Shown here piece after piece: positions 15,674 through 27,544 of a stretch of DNA of 36,413 nucleotides. A program made the position numbers and the translations under genes. This DNA comes from Amycolatopsis thermalba (GTDB lineage: Bacteria > Actinomycetota > Actinomycetes > Mycobacteriales > Pseudonocardiaceae): NCBI RefSeq assembly GCF_003385215.1, contig NZ_PQHW01000073.1, forward strand, positions 1-36,413, given 5' to 3'. Each line of letters opens with the position of its first letter. The stretch's first letter is position 1. The notes beneath the pieces were generated by a model, which had not been told where the DNA came from, ran no database searches, and saw only the letters and a program-made list of their open reading frames with translations.

Positions 15674-16960
15674 GTGGTGCACAAGGTGACGGGGGTTCTG
15701 GCGGCGGCCTGCGCGGTCGTGGTGCTCGCCGGATGTGGTTCCGATGGCGGGCACCCGGCCGCGCCGCCACCGTCGACCAGCGCCGCGCCGGCCGCGCCGC
15801 GGGAACCGGTGCCCGCTGCGTTCGACAGCGCCCGGGGCTGGTCGATCAGCGAGGACCAGGACGTCGAGTTCGCCCGCCCCACGGGTGCGCCGCGGGCCGG
15901 GCTGCTGCTCGTGCTCGCGAGCGGCCCGGACGGGGTGCACGTGGTCGCGAACGACGCCGTCACCGGGGCGATCCGGTGGCGCAGCGCGCCAGTGCCGGAA
16001 CTCGACAGCGGCCGTCTCGGCTCGACGGTGTTCGTCACCACCGACGGCGACCGGGAGTACGCGGTACTCGCCACCACCGGCGCGGGCGAGGACAACGGCG
16101 TGGACAAACCCGCGCGGAGCACGCGCCTCTACGTGTACGGCACCGACTCGTCCGGTTCGGTCACGCCCGAGCGGGAGATCAGCCTGCCCGTCGCGGTCGG
16201 CGACTACTGGGCCCAGGCCGATGGCCGGGTCTTCCTGGAGAACGGCGACGGCGTCACGGTGGTGCGCGTCGCGGACGGCAGCATGACGAGCTACCCGGCG
16301 GACGGCGCCCAGCTGCGGCCGCCGAAGGACTGCCCGCACGCCATCGGCTCGTGCGCGGACGGGATGACCGTCGTCGGCATGACCGCGAACGGCCCGCTGG
16401 TGCAGGGCTTCCAGGCGTTCTGGGTCCCGGGCGGGTGGATCAGCGACGACGTGGTGCCCTCCGGTGCGAGTCCGAACGAGGGCTTCCGCAACGTCGAGAT
16501 CGTCGCGTCCCCGGACGGCGAGACGATCCTCGCCGGGTGGCCGACCGAGGACCCCACCGAGTGGCTGTGGGCGCTGCACGACGCCGCCACCGGGCACGTC
16601 CGCGGCTCGGTGCGGTGTGACCTCCGCGGCGCGCACGGCCCGTCCGGTCTCACCCCGCTGGTGTCGGACCGGTTCGTGCTCGCCGGGTTCACAGCGTTCG
16701 ACCTGCGGACCGGGCAGGGCCAGTGCTTCGCCGAAACCGCCGGCCGGCGGGCGATCGAGCTGACCGCGGTCGGCGAGGATGGCACCGCCTACGGCACGGC
16801 GGGCAGCGACGACACGCCGGTGAGCGTCTCACTGCTGACCGGCCAGGCGACGCCGCTGCCCGGCGGCACCGAGATCCCCGACGGCATCGCGGCCGGAGCG
16901 GCGTACCTGGGCACCGCCACCAACGGTGGCGAGAGCATCCTCGTCTACCCGCCCGCTTAG
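15674..16960 (+). CDS. Lipoprotein with beta-propeller-like (PQQ-type) repeats
   Basis: This 428-residue exported lipoprotein has a type II signal peptide with lipobox LAGC (acylated Cys21), then an Ala/Pro/Ser-rich linker (residues 26-48). The folded part has repeated beta-rich blocks of the WD40/PQQ kind (TGAIRWRSAPVPEL, ADGRVFLENGDGVTVVRVADG, WALHDAATGHVRGSVRC, FDLRTGQGQCFAE). It should be anchored on the outer face of the membrane as a binding or scaffold protein; no enzyme motif is visible. Start GTG 15674 follows GGGAG by seven bases. Two cysteine pairs may form disulphides. The precise role is unknown. Confidence 0.8.
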   Translation: MVHKVTGVLAAACAVVVLAGCGSDGGHPAAPPPSTSAAPAAPREPVPAAFDSARGWSISEDQDVEFARPTGAPRAGLLLVLASGPDGVHVVANDAVTGAIRWRSAPVPELDSGRLGSTVFVTTDGDREYAVLATTGAGEDNGVDKPARSTRLYVYGTDSSGSVTPEREISLPVAVGDYWAQADGRVFLENGDGVTVVRVADGSMTSYPADGAQLRPPKDCPHAIGSCADGMTVVGMTANGPLVQGFQAFWVPGGWISDDVVPSGASPNEGFRNVEIVASPDGETILAGWPTEDPTEWLWALHDAATGHVRGSVRCDLRGAHGPSGLTPLVSDRFVLAGFTAFDLRTGQGQCFAETAGRRAIELTAVGEDGTAYGTAGSDDTPVSVSLLTGQATPLPGGTEIPDGIAAGAAYLGTATNGGESILVYPPA

Positions 16961-16970
16961 GGTGAGCACC

Positions 16971-17462
16971 ATGACACGCGGCGACCTGCGTCCCCCCAGC
17001 CTGAACTCCGACGAGCGGACGACACTGGTGGCCTTCCTCGATTACCTGCGGGAATCGATCATCGCGAAGGCCACCGGGGTGCCGGACGAGGCCGCGCGCG
17101 CCGCGGGCGTCCCGTCCGGCACGAGCCTGCTGCGGCTGGTGAAGCACCTGACCGCGGTCGAGCACAACTGGTTCGTGTGGGCCTACGCGGGCGAAGAGGT
17201 CGAGCTGTGGGACGACGACGCCGTCCCCACGGCGGCCGACACGACGGATTCGCTGGTCGCCGAGTACCGCGCGATGGTGGAACGCGGCAACGCGATCGTC
17301 GCCGGGTGCGCGGACCTGGACCGGCCGGGCGCGCGTTCGCTGCGGGAGACCAAGCCGCCGTCGATGCGCTGGCTGCTCGTGCACATGATCGAGGAGACCG
17401 CCCGGCACGCCGGCCACGCCGACATCCTGCGCGAACAGATCGACGGCTCCACCGGCCGCTGA
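16971..17462 (+). CDS. DinB family protein (DUF664-like)
   Basis: This 163-residue protein has the four-helix DinB/DUF664 fold. The three predicted metal ligands are His residues in HLTAVEHNWFV and in HMIEETARHAGHADILRE, all present. Members include mycothiol- or bacillithiol-dependent transferases and many of unknown function; in an actinomycete a mycothiol-linked detoxification role is plausible but unproven. The ATG at 16971 lies ten bases after the lipoprotein stop with a GGGTGAG site, so the two may be co-transcribed. Confidence 0.88.
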   Translation: MTRGDLRPPSLNSDERTTLVAFLDYLRESIIAKATGVPDEAARAAGVPSGTSLLRLVKHLTAVEHNWFVWAYAGEEVELWDDDAVPTAADTTDSLVAEYRAMVERGNAIVAGCADLDRPGARSLRETKPPSMRWLLVHMIEETARHAGHADILREQIDGSTGR

Positions 17463-17568
17463 CCGCGCGGGGCGGCGGCTCCGTCCCGTACGCCGGACGT
17501 GCCCGGCAACGAATGGCGGCTGGCGACGGTGCCCGCGCCGGACCCGGCCGAAGCGGCCTACTTCCACC

Positions 17569-17688
17569 CTGCGCCTGTGGTACCCGCGCGAACGCCTCGG
17601 CACCGAGCCGATCGAGATCGAGGCCGGACACTGCCCGCACGTCTCGCGACCGCGGCTCGTCGCCGGCATCCTCGGCGCCATCGCCTGA
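17569..17688 (+). pseudogene. Remnant of an alpha/beta-hydrolase gene (C-terminal end)
   Basis: The last 39 codons before TGA 17688 read as the end of an alpha/beta-fold hydrolase: LGTEPIEIEAGHCPHVSRPRL, with the catalytic-His motif GHCPHVS and a final helix LVAGILGAIA. No start codon, nucleophile elbow or other domain is attached in this frame. The bases just upstream (17499-17568) are open in another frame (VPGNEWRLATVPAPDP), so a deletion or frameshift has probably destroyed the gene. Confidence 0.6.
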
Positions 17689-17703
17689 GCCCGCGGTCGC
17701 CGC

Positions 17704-17721
17704 CCGCGGGGGTCCCCGCGG
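17704..17721 (-). terminator. Hairpin terminator after valS
   Basis: CCGCGGGG and CCCCGCGG form an eight-base stem around two bases, 16 bases after the valS stop. The stem is all G and C. Confidence 0.6.
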
Positions 17722-17736
17722 ACGGCACCGCACGAC

Positions 17737-20361
17737 TCACGCGGTGGGCAGCGAAGCCAGCCGCGCGGTCAGGCGCTCGATGTCGGCGGCCGCGGCGTCC
17801 CGGCGCACCTTGATCTTCTCGACCACCTCGGCCGGCGCCTTGTCCAGGAACGCCTGGTTGCCGAGCTTGCCCTCGGTCTGCTTCAGCTCCTTCTGCGCCG
17901 CGGCCAGGTCCTTCTCCAGCCGCTTGCGCTCGGCCGCCACGACGACCGCGCCGGACAGGTCCAGCTCGACGTGCACGTTCCCGCCGGACAGGCTCACCTC
18001 GACCGACGCCGACGCCGTGAACCCGTCCGCCGGGGCGGTCAGCCGCGCCAGCGCCCGCACCGCCTCCTCGTGCCCGGACACGTCGCCGAAGCCCTCGCCG
18101 TCGACCCGCGCCGCGACGCGCTGACCGGGCTTGAGGCCCTGGTCGGAGCGGAACCGGCGGATCTCGGTGATCAGCTTCTGCACGTCGGCGATCCGGGCGT
18201 CGGCCGCCGCGTCGGCGTAGGAGGTGTCCGGCTTCGGCCAGGGCGCGATCACGATGGACTCGCCGCCGGTCAGCGCCTGCCACAGCTTCTCGGTGATGAA
18301 CGGGATCACCGGGTGCAGCAGCCGCAGCACCGTGTCGAACACGTGCCCCAGCACCGCGCGGGTGCCCTCCGCCCGGTCACCCGCGATCTGGACCTTCGCC
18401 AGCTCCAGGTACCAGTCGCACAGCTCGTCCCAGGTGAAGTGGTAGAGCCGGTCGATGGCCTTGGCGAACTGGAAGTCCTCCAGCAGGTCGTCCACTTCGG
18501 ACACCGTGGTGGCGAGGCGGCCGAGGATCCAGCGGTCGGCCTCGGTCAGCTCGACGCCGGTCGGCAGCGGCGTCGCCACCGTCGCGCCGTTCATCAGCGC
18601 GAACTTGGTGGCGTTCCACAGCTTCGTGCAGAAGTTGCGCGAGCCGGCGGCCCACTCCTCCGCCAAAGCCATGTCCGCGCCCGGGTTCGCGCCGCGGGCG
18701 AGGGTGAAGCGCGTGGCGTCGGCGCCGTAGGTGTCCATCCAGTCCAGCGGGTCGATGACGTTGCCGCGGGACTTCGACATCTTCTTGCCCTGCGCGTCGC
18801 GGATCAGCCCGTGCAGGTAGACGTGGTCGAACGGCTGGACGTCGTCGCCGGCGTAGAGGCCGAACATCATCATCCGGGCGACCCAGAAGAAGAGGATGTC
18901 GTAGCCGGTGGACAGGACGCTGGTCGGGTAGAACTTCGCCAGGTCCGGCGTCTTCTCCGGCCAGCCGAGCGTGGACAGCGGCCACAGGCCCGAGGAGAAC
19001 CAGGTGTCCAGGACGTCCGGGTCCTGGGTCCAGCCCTCGCCCGTGGGCGGCTGCTCGTCCGGGCCGACGCACACGGTCTCGCCGTTCGGGCCGTACCAGA
19101 CCGGGATGCGGTGGCCCCACCACAGCTGGCGCGAAATCGTCCAGTCGTGCATGTTGTCGACCCAGTCGAAGTAGCGCTTCGCCAGCTCCGGCGGGTGGAT
19201 CTTGGTGCGCCCGTCGCGGACCGCGTCACCGGCCGCGCGGGCCAGCGGCTCGACCTTGACCCACCACTGCAGCGACAGCCGCGGCTCGACGACCGTGTCG
19301 CACCGCGAGCAGTGCCCGACCGCGTGCAGGTACGGCCGCTTCTCCGCGACGATCCGGCCCTGCTCGCGCAGCGCCGCGACGATCGCCGGGCGCGCCTCGA
19401 ACCGGTCGAGGCCCTGGAACGGGCCCGGCACGGTGATCGTGGCGCGCTCGTCCATGATCGTCGGCATCGGCAGGTCGTGGCGGCGGCCGATCTCGAAGTC
19501 GTTCGGGTCGTGCGCCGGGGTGACCTTGACGGCGCCGGTGCCGAACTCGGGGTCCACGTGCTCGTCGGCGATGACCGGGATGCGGCGGCCGGTCAGCGGC
19601 AGCTCCACCTCGGTGCCGACCAGGTGCCGGTACCGCTCGTCGTCGGGGTGGACGGCGACCGCGGTGTCGCCCAGCATCGTCTCGGCGCGCGTGGTGGCCA
19701 CGACGATCGAGTTCTCGCCGTCGCCGTAGCGGATGGAGACGAGCTCGCCCTCGTCCTCGGAGTGCTCGACCTCGATGTCCGACAGCGCGGTGAGGCAGCG
19801 CGGGCACCAGTTGATGATGCGCTCGGCGCGGTAGATCAGGCCGTCGTCGTAGAGGCGCTTGAACACGGTCTGGACGGCGCGAGACAGACCCTCGTCCATG
19901 GTGAAGCGCTCGCGGGACCAGTCGACGCCGTCGCCGAGGCGGCGCATCTGGCCGAGGATCTTGCCGCCGTACTCGGCCTTCCACTCCCAGACGCGCTCGA
20001 CGAACTTCGCGCGGCCCAGGTCGTGGCGCGACTTGCCGGACTTGGCCAGCTCGCGCTCGACGACGTTCTGGGTGGCGATGCCGGCGTGGTCCGTGCCCGG
20101 CAGCCAGAGGACCTCGTAGCCCTGCATGCGGCGGCGGCGCGTCATCACGTCCATGAGGGTGTGGTTGAGCGCGTGCCCCATGTGCAGACTGCCAGTCACG
20201 TTCGGCGGCGGCAGCACGATGGTGAACGGAGGCTTGTCCGACCCGGCGTCGGCCGTGAAGTAGCCCGCGTCTACCCACCGCTGGTAGAGGGCGGCTTCTT
20301 CGTCGGCCGGGTTCCACGCGGCCGGGAGGGCGGGCTGCTGGTCAGGGGCGTTCTCCGTCAC
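17737..20361 (-). CDS. valS: Valine--tRNA ligase
   Basis: ValRS charges tRNA-Val in the cytoplasm. The 874-residue class I synthetase is of normal length. It has the HIGH motif in [15 protein letters not shown], the CP1 editing domain (about residues 200-370, including [17 protein letters not shown] and [17 protein letters not shown]), the zinc-type pairs CPRC and CSRC, the KMSKS motif in [15 protein letters not shown], an anticodon-binding domain and a C-terminal coiled coil (about 810-874, [18 protein letters not shown]). Start GTG 20361 is eight bases from a TACACT -10 box, so it is probably leaderless. No T-box leader is present. folC, the usual neighbour, lies 10 kb away. Confidence 0.98.
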   Translation of the reverse strand: MTENAPDQQPALPAAWNPADEEAALYQRWVDAGYFTADAGSDKPPFTIVLPPPNVTGSLHMGHALNHTLMDVMTRRRRMQGYEVLWLPGTDHAGIATQNVVERELAKSGKSRHDLGRAKFVERVWEWKAEYGGKILGQMRRLGDGVDWSRERFTMDEGLSRAVQTVFKRLYDDGLIYRAERIINWCPRCLTALSDIEVEHSEDEGELVSIRYGDGENSIVVATTRAETMLGDTAVAVHPDDERYRHLVGTEVELPLTGRRIPVIADEHVDPEFGTGAVKVTPAHDPNDFEIGRRHDLPMPTIMDERATITVPGPFQGLDRFEARPAIVAALREQGRIVAEKRPYLHAVGHCSRCDTVVEPRLSLQWWVKVEPLARAAGDAVRDGRTKIHPPELAKRYFDWVDNMHDWTISRQLWWGHRIPVWYGPNGETVCVGPDEQPPTGEGWTQDPDVLDTWFSSGLWPLSTLGWPEKTPDLAKFYPTSVLSTGYDILFFWVARMMMFGLYAGDDVQPFDHVYLHGLIRDAQGKKMSKSRGNVIDPLDWMDTYGADATRFTLARGANPGADMALAEEWAAGSRNFCTKLWNATKFALMNGATVATPLPTGVELTEADRWILGRLATTVSEVDDLLEDFQFAKAIDRLYHFTWDELCDWYLELAKVQIAGDRAEGTRAVLGHVFDTVLRLLHPVIPFITEKLWQALTGGESIVIAPWPKPDTSYADAAADARIADVQKLITEIRRFRSDQGLKPGQRVAARVDGEGFGDVSGHEEAVRALARLTAPADGFTASASVEVSLSGGNVHVELDLSGAVVVAAERKRLEKDLAAAQKELKQTEGKLGNQAFLDKAPAEVVEKIKVRRDAAAADIERLTARLASLPTA

Positions 20362-20369
20362 AACCGGTA

Positions 20370-20375
20370 AGTGTA
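20370..20375 (-). promoter_or_regulatory. Predicted -10 box of valS
   Basis: The minus strand reads TACACT eight bases before the GTG start. This suggests a leaderless or nearly leaderless mRNA, and the short spacing excludes a T-box riboswitch for this promoter. Confidence 0.4.
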
Positions 20376-20454
20376 CGAACCTGGTAATCAGCGCCGCATC
20401 CGCATTGCCTCCCGGGGCCGGTAACGATCTCCGGCCACCAGCGATGGGTCCGAA

Positions 20455-21285
20455 GTGGACGGCTACGAGCACACCCTGGACAACGCGCGGCCGGTGCCGT
20501 GGCGACTGACGGCGGCCCTGGTGACGGCGGCCACACTGGCCCTCGCCGGCGTGGCGGCGCTGCTGGTGGTGCCCGCGAGCAGACCCGGGGCCGTCCTGTC
20601 GGCGGTGCGGGCGGCGGGCCTGCCGGTCGCGCTCCCGATCGCCGTGCCGGTCGACCTCGCCGCACCGTTCGCCGCCACTCCCGCGGCCGCCTGGCCGGAC
20701 GGCGTCGACGGGCTGCGCCTGCCCGCGGCGACCCCGGTCGGCGACTTCTCCGCCGCCGAGGTCGCCGCGGCGGCGGAGCAGGTCCGGCAGCTGACGGCGG
20801 CGCTCAACGTGGACCGCGAGGTGATCGAGCAGCGCCGCTTCGACCGCTTCCTGGGCCTGCTGTCCCCCAGCGCGCGCGAGATCGCCGAGCCGTCCGTGCT
20901 CGCGCGCACCGAGAACTTTCCGCCCTACCTCGCGGTGGTCGCCGACGGTTACCGGCTGCTGCCGGCGGGCCCCAAGACGGACGGGACCATGTCGGTGGGC
21001 CCGGGCACGAGCCGGGCCGAGCTGTCCGTGCGGGTGGACCTGCGCGTCGCGTACGCGTTCGACCCGGCGGGCGCGAAGGTGTTCGACCCGGCCGAACTGA
21101 TCGTGCTCCGCACCTTCCAGCTCGACTTCGTGGTGCGCAGGTCGCCGCCGTTCAAGGCCACCACCGCCGGGATCCACGTCGTCGGCGGCCAGGCCTTCCT
21201 GGAGGGCGCCGCCTGCCGGTACGCCCGCGTGAACCTGATCGCACCGTTGTTTGCGGATCGGTCTCAGGATGCTTGCACCACGTAA
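20455..21285 (+). CDS. Single-pass membrane protein of unknown function (paralogue A)
   Basis: I do not recognise a named family. The 276-residue protein has a short cytoplasmic N-terminus ([17 protein letters not shown]), one membrane helix (about residues 18-42, [19 protein letters not shown]) and an extracellular domain. The domain shares an order of blocks with the next gene: a [20 protein letters not shown]-like block, [64 protein letters not shown] and a late [11 protein letters not shown]. It starts at GTG 20455. It is divergent from valS. The role is unknown; similar pairs appear in Pseudonocardiales, which is from memory and not checked. Confidence 0.75.
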   Translation: MDGYEHTLDNARPVPWRLTAALVTAATLALAGVAALLVVPASRPGAVLSAVRAAGLPVALPIAVPVDLAAPFAATPAAAWPDGVDGLRLPAATPVGDFSAAEVAAAAEQVRQLTAALNVDREVIEQRRFDRFLGLLSPSAREIAEPSVLARTENFPPYLAVVADGYRLLPAGPKTDGTMSVGPGTSRAELSVRVDLRVAYAFDPAGAKVFDPAELIVLRTFQLDFVVRRSPPFKATTAGIHVVGGQAFLEGAACRYARVNLIAPLFADRSQDACTT

Positions 21286-21342
21286 CGATCTTCGCCGCCC
21301 GTCGATCACCAGTCGAGATCGAACCGGAAGGGCGGGTCCGAA

Positions 21343-22329
21343 GTGGACGACTACGACATCGGGCAGCACCCGGATCTGCGGGATCCGGACTGGCAGCGGC
21401 ACGCGGTCAAGGAGGCGTGGGTCGACCTGCGCAGGCAGCGCCGCCGGGCGCGGATGGGCAAGCGGCTCGCGTGGACCGGCGTGTCGCTCGTCGTCGTGGC
21501 CGGGGCCGTGTTCGGGTTCGTCCAGTGGGGCCGCTCGACGTCCGCCCACTACGACGGCGGCGCTCCCCCAGCGGCCGAGATGCGCCCGACCACGCCCAGC
21601 GTGCTGCCGGACCTCGCGCGGGTGAACCTGGAGCGTCCCTTCGACGGCACGCCCGCCGAGACCTGGGGCGAGTCGGTCGACAGCCTGCTGACCCCGCCGC
21701 CCGGCCCGGTCGGCAAGTTCTCCGCCGGCGAGGTGCAGAACGCCGTCGCCCAGGTGAAGGAGGTCATCCGGGCGGGCAGGCTCGACCGCCGCACCATCGA
21801 AGGCCACGACGGATCGCTGCTGCTGAACCTGCTGGCCCCGAACGCCCGGCCGGAGTTCGCCAAGGCGATCACCGACCGCACCGAAGGCCTCCGGGAGGTG
21901 GTCAGCTTCGCCGAGGACGGCTACCGGCTGCTCCCCACCGGCCCGCGGATCACGGGCACCATCACCGCGGCCCCCGGACGCGAGCCGAACACCCTGGCCC
22001 TGCACGCCGACTATTCGGTGGCCTACGCGTTCGACCCCGGCAGCCACGCACCAATCCTGGGCCCCGGTGACATCGACGTGTTCCTCCGCTACGAGGTGGA
22101 TTTCGAACTGGTCCGGGGCACCACCTACCAGAAGAACGACCGCGGTTTGTGGGTGACGAGCACGCAGGGAGTCGTCTACTCGATGGCCTGCGAGCCGTCG
22201 AAGCGCGGCTACCTGGCACCGGCGTACAGCGAGCCGTATCCGGACGACCCGGAGGCCGTCGGCTTCGACGAGGCCGCGATGTACGACGTGACCAAGCCGA
22301 TGCCCGAGTTCACCGGGGGTTGCGAGTAG
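21343..22329 (+). CDS. Single-pass membrane protein of unknown function (paralogue B)
   Basis: The 328-residue protein has a charged cytoplasmic N-terminus of about 45 residues ([14 protein letters not shown]), one membrane helix (about 46-62, [17 protein letters not shown]) and an extracellular domain. It shares blocks with the previous gene: [82 protein letters not shown] and [12 protein letters not shown]-terminal tail of about 45 residues ends in a Cys. Start GTG 21343 sits in a GGGTCCGAAGTGGACG sequence that is identical around the start of paralogue A. Both are probably products of a tandem duplication. The function is unknown. Confidence 0.78.
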   Translation: MDDYDIGQHPDLRDPDWQRHAVKEAWVDLRRQRRRARMGKRLAWTGVSLVVVAGAVFGFVQWGRSTSAHYDGGAPPAAEMRPTTPSVLPDLARVNLERPFDGTPAETWGESVDSLLTPPPGPVGKFSAGEVQNAVAQVKEVIRAGRLDRRTIEGHDGSLLLNLLAPNARPEFAKAITDRTEGLREVVSFAEDGYRLLPTGPRITGTITAAPGREPNTLALHADYSVAYAFDPGSHAPILGPGDIDVFLRYEVDFELVRGTTYQKNDRGLWVTSTQGVVYSMACEPSKRGYLAPAYSEPYPDDPEAVGFDEAAMYDVTKPMPEFTGGCE

Positions 22330-22336
22330 CCGGTTC

Positions 22337-22366
22337 GACAGTCCAGGCTCAACAGCCTAGACTGTC
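22337..22366. promoter_or_regulatory. MarR operator overlapping the -10 box
   Basis: GACAGTC C AGGCT, then CAAC, then AGCCT A GACTGTC: two 13-base arms with one mismatch around four bases. The right arm contains TAGACT, a -10 box six bases before the MarR start codon, so bound regulator would block its own leaderless promoter. Confidence 0.75.
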
Positions 22367-22369
22367 TAT

Positions 22370-22807
22370 ATGACCCGGGTACCGAACGACGCGGCGCGCC
22401 TCGCGGGAGCCGTGCGCGCCGTGGTCGGGCAGTTGCACCGCCGCCTCCGGCAGGTGGACAACGCGGGCGTCCTGACGCCCTCCCAGTCGGCGGTGCTCGC
22501 GCGCCTGCACCGGGACGGGCCGGCCACCCAGGCGCAGCTCGCGGCGGCCGAGCACGTCCGGCAGCAGTCCATGGCGGCCACGCTGGGCGCCCTGGACGAG
22601 CTGGGCTACCTCAGCCGCACCCGCGACCCGCACGACGGGCGCCGCGTGCTGGTCGCCCTGTCGGACCTGGGCGAGAAGACCGTGCGGGGCGTGCACCAGC
22701 ACCGCGAGGAGTGGCTGGCCCGCGCCCTGACCGACGACCTCACCGCCGAGGAACGCCGCAAGCTCGACGAAGCGCTGCCCCTGCTCGCGAAGCTCGCGCA
22801 GCGATGA
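22370..22807 (+). CDS. MarR family transcriptional regulator, cognate to MFS exporter
   Basis: This 145-residue winged-helix regulator shows the MarR DNA-binding core (TQAQLAAAEHVRQQSMAATLGAL, then the wing RTRDPHDGRRVLVALS) and a C-terminal dimerisation helix. MarR proteins bind small toxic compounds and release their operators. The ATG at 22370 follows a strong operator palindrome and a -10 box. The stop overlaps the ribosome-binding region of the MFS gene, making an autoregulated regulator-efflux operon. Confidence 0.93.
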   Translation: MTRVPNDAARLAGAVRAVVGQLHRRLRQVDNAGVLTPSQSAVLARLHRDGPATQAQLAAAEHVRQQSMAATLGALDELGYLSRTRDPHDGRRVLVALSDLGEKTVRGVHQHREEWLARALTDDLTAEERRKLDEALPLLAKLAQR

Positions 22808-22814
22808 GGAAGTG

Positions 22815-24215
22815 GTGACGACGCCTCAGCGGACGACCCAGCCCACGCGAACCGCCTACCCGCCGCGCCTGGTCCTGCCCCTGGTGGCCAGCGCGGTGCT
22901 CAACCCGATCAACTCCACCCTGATCGCCGTGGCGCTGGTGCCCATCGGCCAGGCGTTCGGCGCCGGGCCGGGGCAGACCGCGTGGCTGATCACCTCGCTC
23001 TACCTGGCCACCGCCGTCGGGCAGCCGGTGGTGGGGCTGTTCGTCGACCGGTTCGGCGCGCGGCGCGTGTTGCTGGCCGGCGCGGTCACCGTGCTGCTCG
23101 CCGGTGTCGGCGGGCTGCTCGCGTTCTCGCTGGGCTGGCTGGTCGCGGTCCGGGTGGTGCTCGGGATCGGCACCTGCGCCGGCTTCCCGGCCGCGATGGC
23201 GGTGCTGCGCAAACGCGCGGACGCCACCGGCGGCGGCGTGCCGAGCCGCATCCTGTCGATCCTCGCGATGTCCGCGCAGACCGTCATGGTCATCGGCCCG
23301 ACGCTGGGCGGCGCGTTGATCGGCCTGGCCGGCTGGCCGGCGATCTTCGCGGTCAACATCCCGCTCGCCGCGGTCGCGTTCGTGCTCGCGCTCGTCTGGG
23401 TGCCCAGGGACCCGCCGCGCACCGGCCCGCGGGAGCCGATCGACGCCGCCGGCATCGCCCTGTTCTCCGCGACCCTGCTCGCGGTGCTCCTCTACGTGAT
23501 GGCGCCCGCGGTGTCCGACCTGTACCTGATCGGTGTCGCGCTGGTGCTGGGCGCCCTGTTCGTCCGGGTCGAGCTGCGCGCCCGCCGCCCGTTCGTCGAC
23601 CTGCGGATGCTCGCCGGGAACGGCCCGCTGCTGCGCACCTACCTGCGGCAGTCGCTGGCGTTCCTCATCGTCTACTCGATCATGTTCGGCTACGTGCAGT
23701 GGCTGGAGTCGGCGCGCGGGCTCACCGAGTCGGCCGCGGGCGCGCTGCTGACGCCGATGTCGGTCGCCGCCGTGCTGGCGGCCGCCTTCGCGGGCAAGCC
23801 GACGCGGCTCAAGGGCCGCCTGATCGTCAACTCGCTGGCCCTGCTCGCCGGGTCGGTGCTGCTGCTGTTCGTGGACGACGGGACCTGGATCGGCGCGCTG
23901 GTCGTGCTCGCCGCGGTGTTCGGGCTCGGCCAGGGCCTGACGAGCGTGACCAACCAGACCGTCCTCTACGGCCAGGCCCCGCCCGAGGTGATCGGCACCG
24001 CGAGCGGGCTGTTCCGCACCGCGCAGTACCTGGGCGCGATCGCGTCGTCCACGTTGATCGCCCTGTGCTTCGGCGACGAGACCACCTCGCGTGGCCTGCA
24101 CGAACTGGCGACGGCGCTCATCGTGATCGGCGTCGTGCTGTTCGCTGTGACGCTGGCCGACCGGAAACTCCCGAAATCCGGTACTCGACCCGGGGCGGCC
24201 GCTAACGCAAGATAG
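22815..24215 (+). CDS. MFS transporter, DHA2-like drug exporter
   Basis: This major facilitator of about 466 residues has 12-14 predicted helices. It has the motif-A-like loop GLFVDRFGARRVLLAG after the second helix and a motif C-like segment in helix 5 (MVIGPTLGGALIG), which mark drug/proton antiporters. A MarR gene directly upstream supports a role in multidrug or toxin efflux. GTG 22815 is preferred over GTG 22812 because it is four bases from the AGGA site; both are in frame. The next gene begins five bases after its stop on the same strand, so the oxidoreductase may be co-transcribed. Confidence 0.9.
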   Translation: MTTPQRTTQPTRTAYPPRLVLPLVASAVLNPINSTLIAVALVPIGQAFGAGPGQTAWLITSLYLATAVGQPVVGLFVDRFGARRVLLAGAVTVLLAGVGGLLAFSLGWLVAVRVVLGIGTCAGFPAAMAVLRKRADATGGGVPSRILSILAMSAQTVMVIGPTLGGALIGLAGWPAIFAVNIPLAAVAFVLALVWVPRDPPRTGPREPIDAAGIALFSATLLAVLLYVMAPAVSDLYLIGVALVLGALFVRVELRARRPFVDLRMLAGNGPLLRTYLRQSLAFLIVYSIMFGYVQWLESARGLTESAAGALLTPMSVAAVLAAAFAGKPTRLKGRLIVNSLALLAGSVLLLFVDDGTWIGALVVLAAVFGLGQGLTSVTNQTVLYGQAPPEVIGTASGLFRTAQYLGAIASSTLIALCFGDETTSRGLHELATALIVIGVVLFAVTLADRKLPKSGTRPGAAANAR

Positions 24216-24220
24216 GGGAC

Positions 24221-26527
<2,307 letters not shown>

Positions 26528-26589
26528 CGCGACGATCTTGTCCGATTTCCGCCAGCGTGGCTGGGGCGCCGACCAGTGACGTCCCCCGG

Positions 26590-27018
26590 ATGGTCAACAG
26601 AGCCGTCGTACAGGCCGCGTGGCGCGCGTTCGCCACACATGACGCGAAGCAGATCGCGGCGTTCTTCACCGAGGACGCCGAGTGGCTGGCACCGGCGGGC
26701 AACGCCACGGCCGTCGCGCTCGACGCGCCCAGCCACATGGTGGGCCGGGACGCGATCACGCGTTTCCTGGCGCACGACTTTTCGCGGCTGTTCGTCAGCG
26801 ACGTCTCGGTGGAGTTCCACGGCTTCTACGCAGATGGCGACCGGGTGGTCGTGGAAGAGACGATGAGCGCCACGCTGGCGAACGGCAACGCCTACCGCAA
26901 CGACTACTGCTTCGTCTTCGAGTTGCGGGACGGGCTGATCCACCGGGTCCGCGAGTACCTGGACACCGCCCGCGGGCACCGCGCCGTCTTCGGCGCGGCC
27001 GTGCCGGCGGCGTCCTAG
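26590..27018 (+). CDS. Nuclear-transport-factor-2-like (SnoaL-type) protein
   Basis: This 142-residue cone-fold protein has the NTF2/SnoaL pattern: AAWRAFATHDAKQIAAFFTEDAEWLAPAG, an internal RDAITRFL, ADGDRVVVEETMSATLANG and the C-terminal FELRDGLIHRVREYLD. Members act as isomerases, hydratases or stress proteins, and the sequence does not settle which. ATG 26590 is chosen as the first methionine of the domain; GTG 26557 in the same frame is possible. The last four bases overlap the convergent VOC gene. Confidence 0.82.
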   Translation: MVNRAVVQAAWRAFATHDAKQIAAFFTEDAEWLAPAGNATAVALDAPSHMVGRDAITRFLAHDFSRLFVSDVSVEFHGFYADGDRVVVEETMSATLANGNAYRNDYCFVFELRDGLIHRVREYLDTARGHRAVFGAAVPAAS

Positions 27019-27512
27019 AGCACCTGGCTGCCGTACATCTCGCCGAGCGGGTCGGCGATCAGCTCGATGCGGGCGCCGTCCGGGTCGCGGAAGTAGACCG
27101 ACACGTCGCTGTGCACCGCGTGCTCCACGCCGGCCTCGTCGAGCTTGGCGACCAGCCGCTGCCACCGCTGCGGGTCGACCGAGATGGCGATGTGGTGCAG
27201 CCCGCCGAGCACCTCGGCGCAGGGCCCGACGTCCAGGCCCGGGAAGTCGAAGAACGCCAGCAGGTTGCCGTTGCCGATGTCGAAGAAGAAGTGCGACGAC
27301 CCGGGGTAGTCGCGGTTCTCGATCAGCTCGGTGAGCGGGAACTCCAGCAGGTCCTGGTAGAAGCGGACGGTCCGCTCGACGTCGCTGCTGATCAGCGCCG
27401 TGTGGTGCAGCCCGCGGGCGGACGAGGGCGGGCGCTGCCCGGCCGGCTTGAGGTGGGTGTCGCGGATGCGGTCGCGCTCCCGGCGGACCGCGTCGAGGTC
27501 GACGGAGGTCAT
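27015..27512 (-). CDS. VOC family protein (glyoxalase/dioxygenase fold)
   Basis: This 165-residue protein has the paired beta-alpha-beta-beta-beta modules of the vicinal oxygen chelate fold: LHHTALISSDVERTVRFYQDLLEFPL in the first half and LHHIAISVDPQRWQRLVAKLDEAGV followed by SVYFRDPDGARIELIADPLG in the second. The metal-ligand positions (His in LHHTAL and LHHIAI, Glu in RIEL) are conserved. The substrate is unknown. An AAGGA site precedes the ATG at 27512. Four bases overlap the convergent NTF2-like gene. Confidence 0.88.
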   Translation of the reverse strand: MTSVDLDAVRRERDRIRDTHLKPAGQRPPSSARGLHHTALISSDVERTVRFYQDLLEFPLTELIENRDYPGSSHFFFDIGNGNLLAFFDFPGLDVGPCAEVLGGLHHIAISVDPQRWQRLVAKLDEAGVEHAVHSDVSVYFRDPDGARIELIADPLGEMYGSQVL

Positions 27513-27544
27513 GGCCTGCGTTCCTTTCTGGTGGCGGAGGTGGT

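Noticed and set aside
20362-20454. T-box leader or other riboswitch upstream of valS
   Set aside because: The gap to the divergent gene is only 93 bases and a -10 box lies eight bases before the GTG, leaving no room for a leader.
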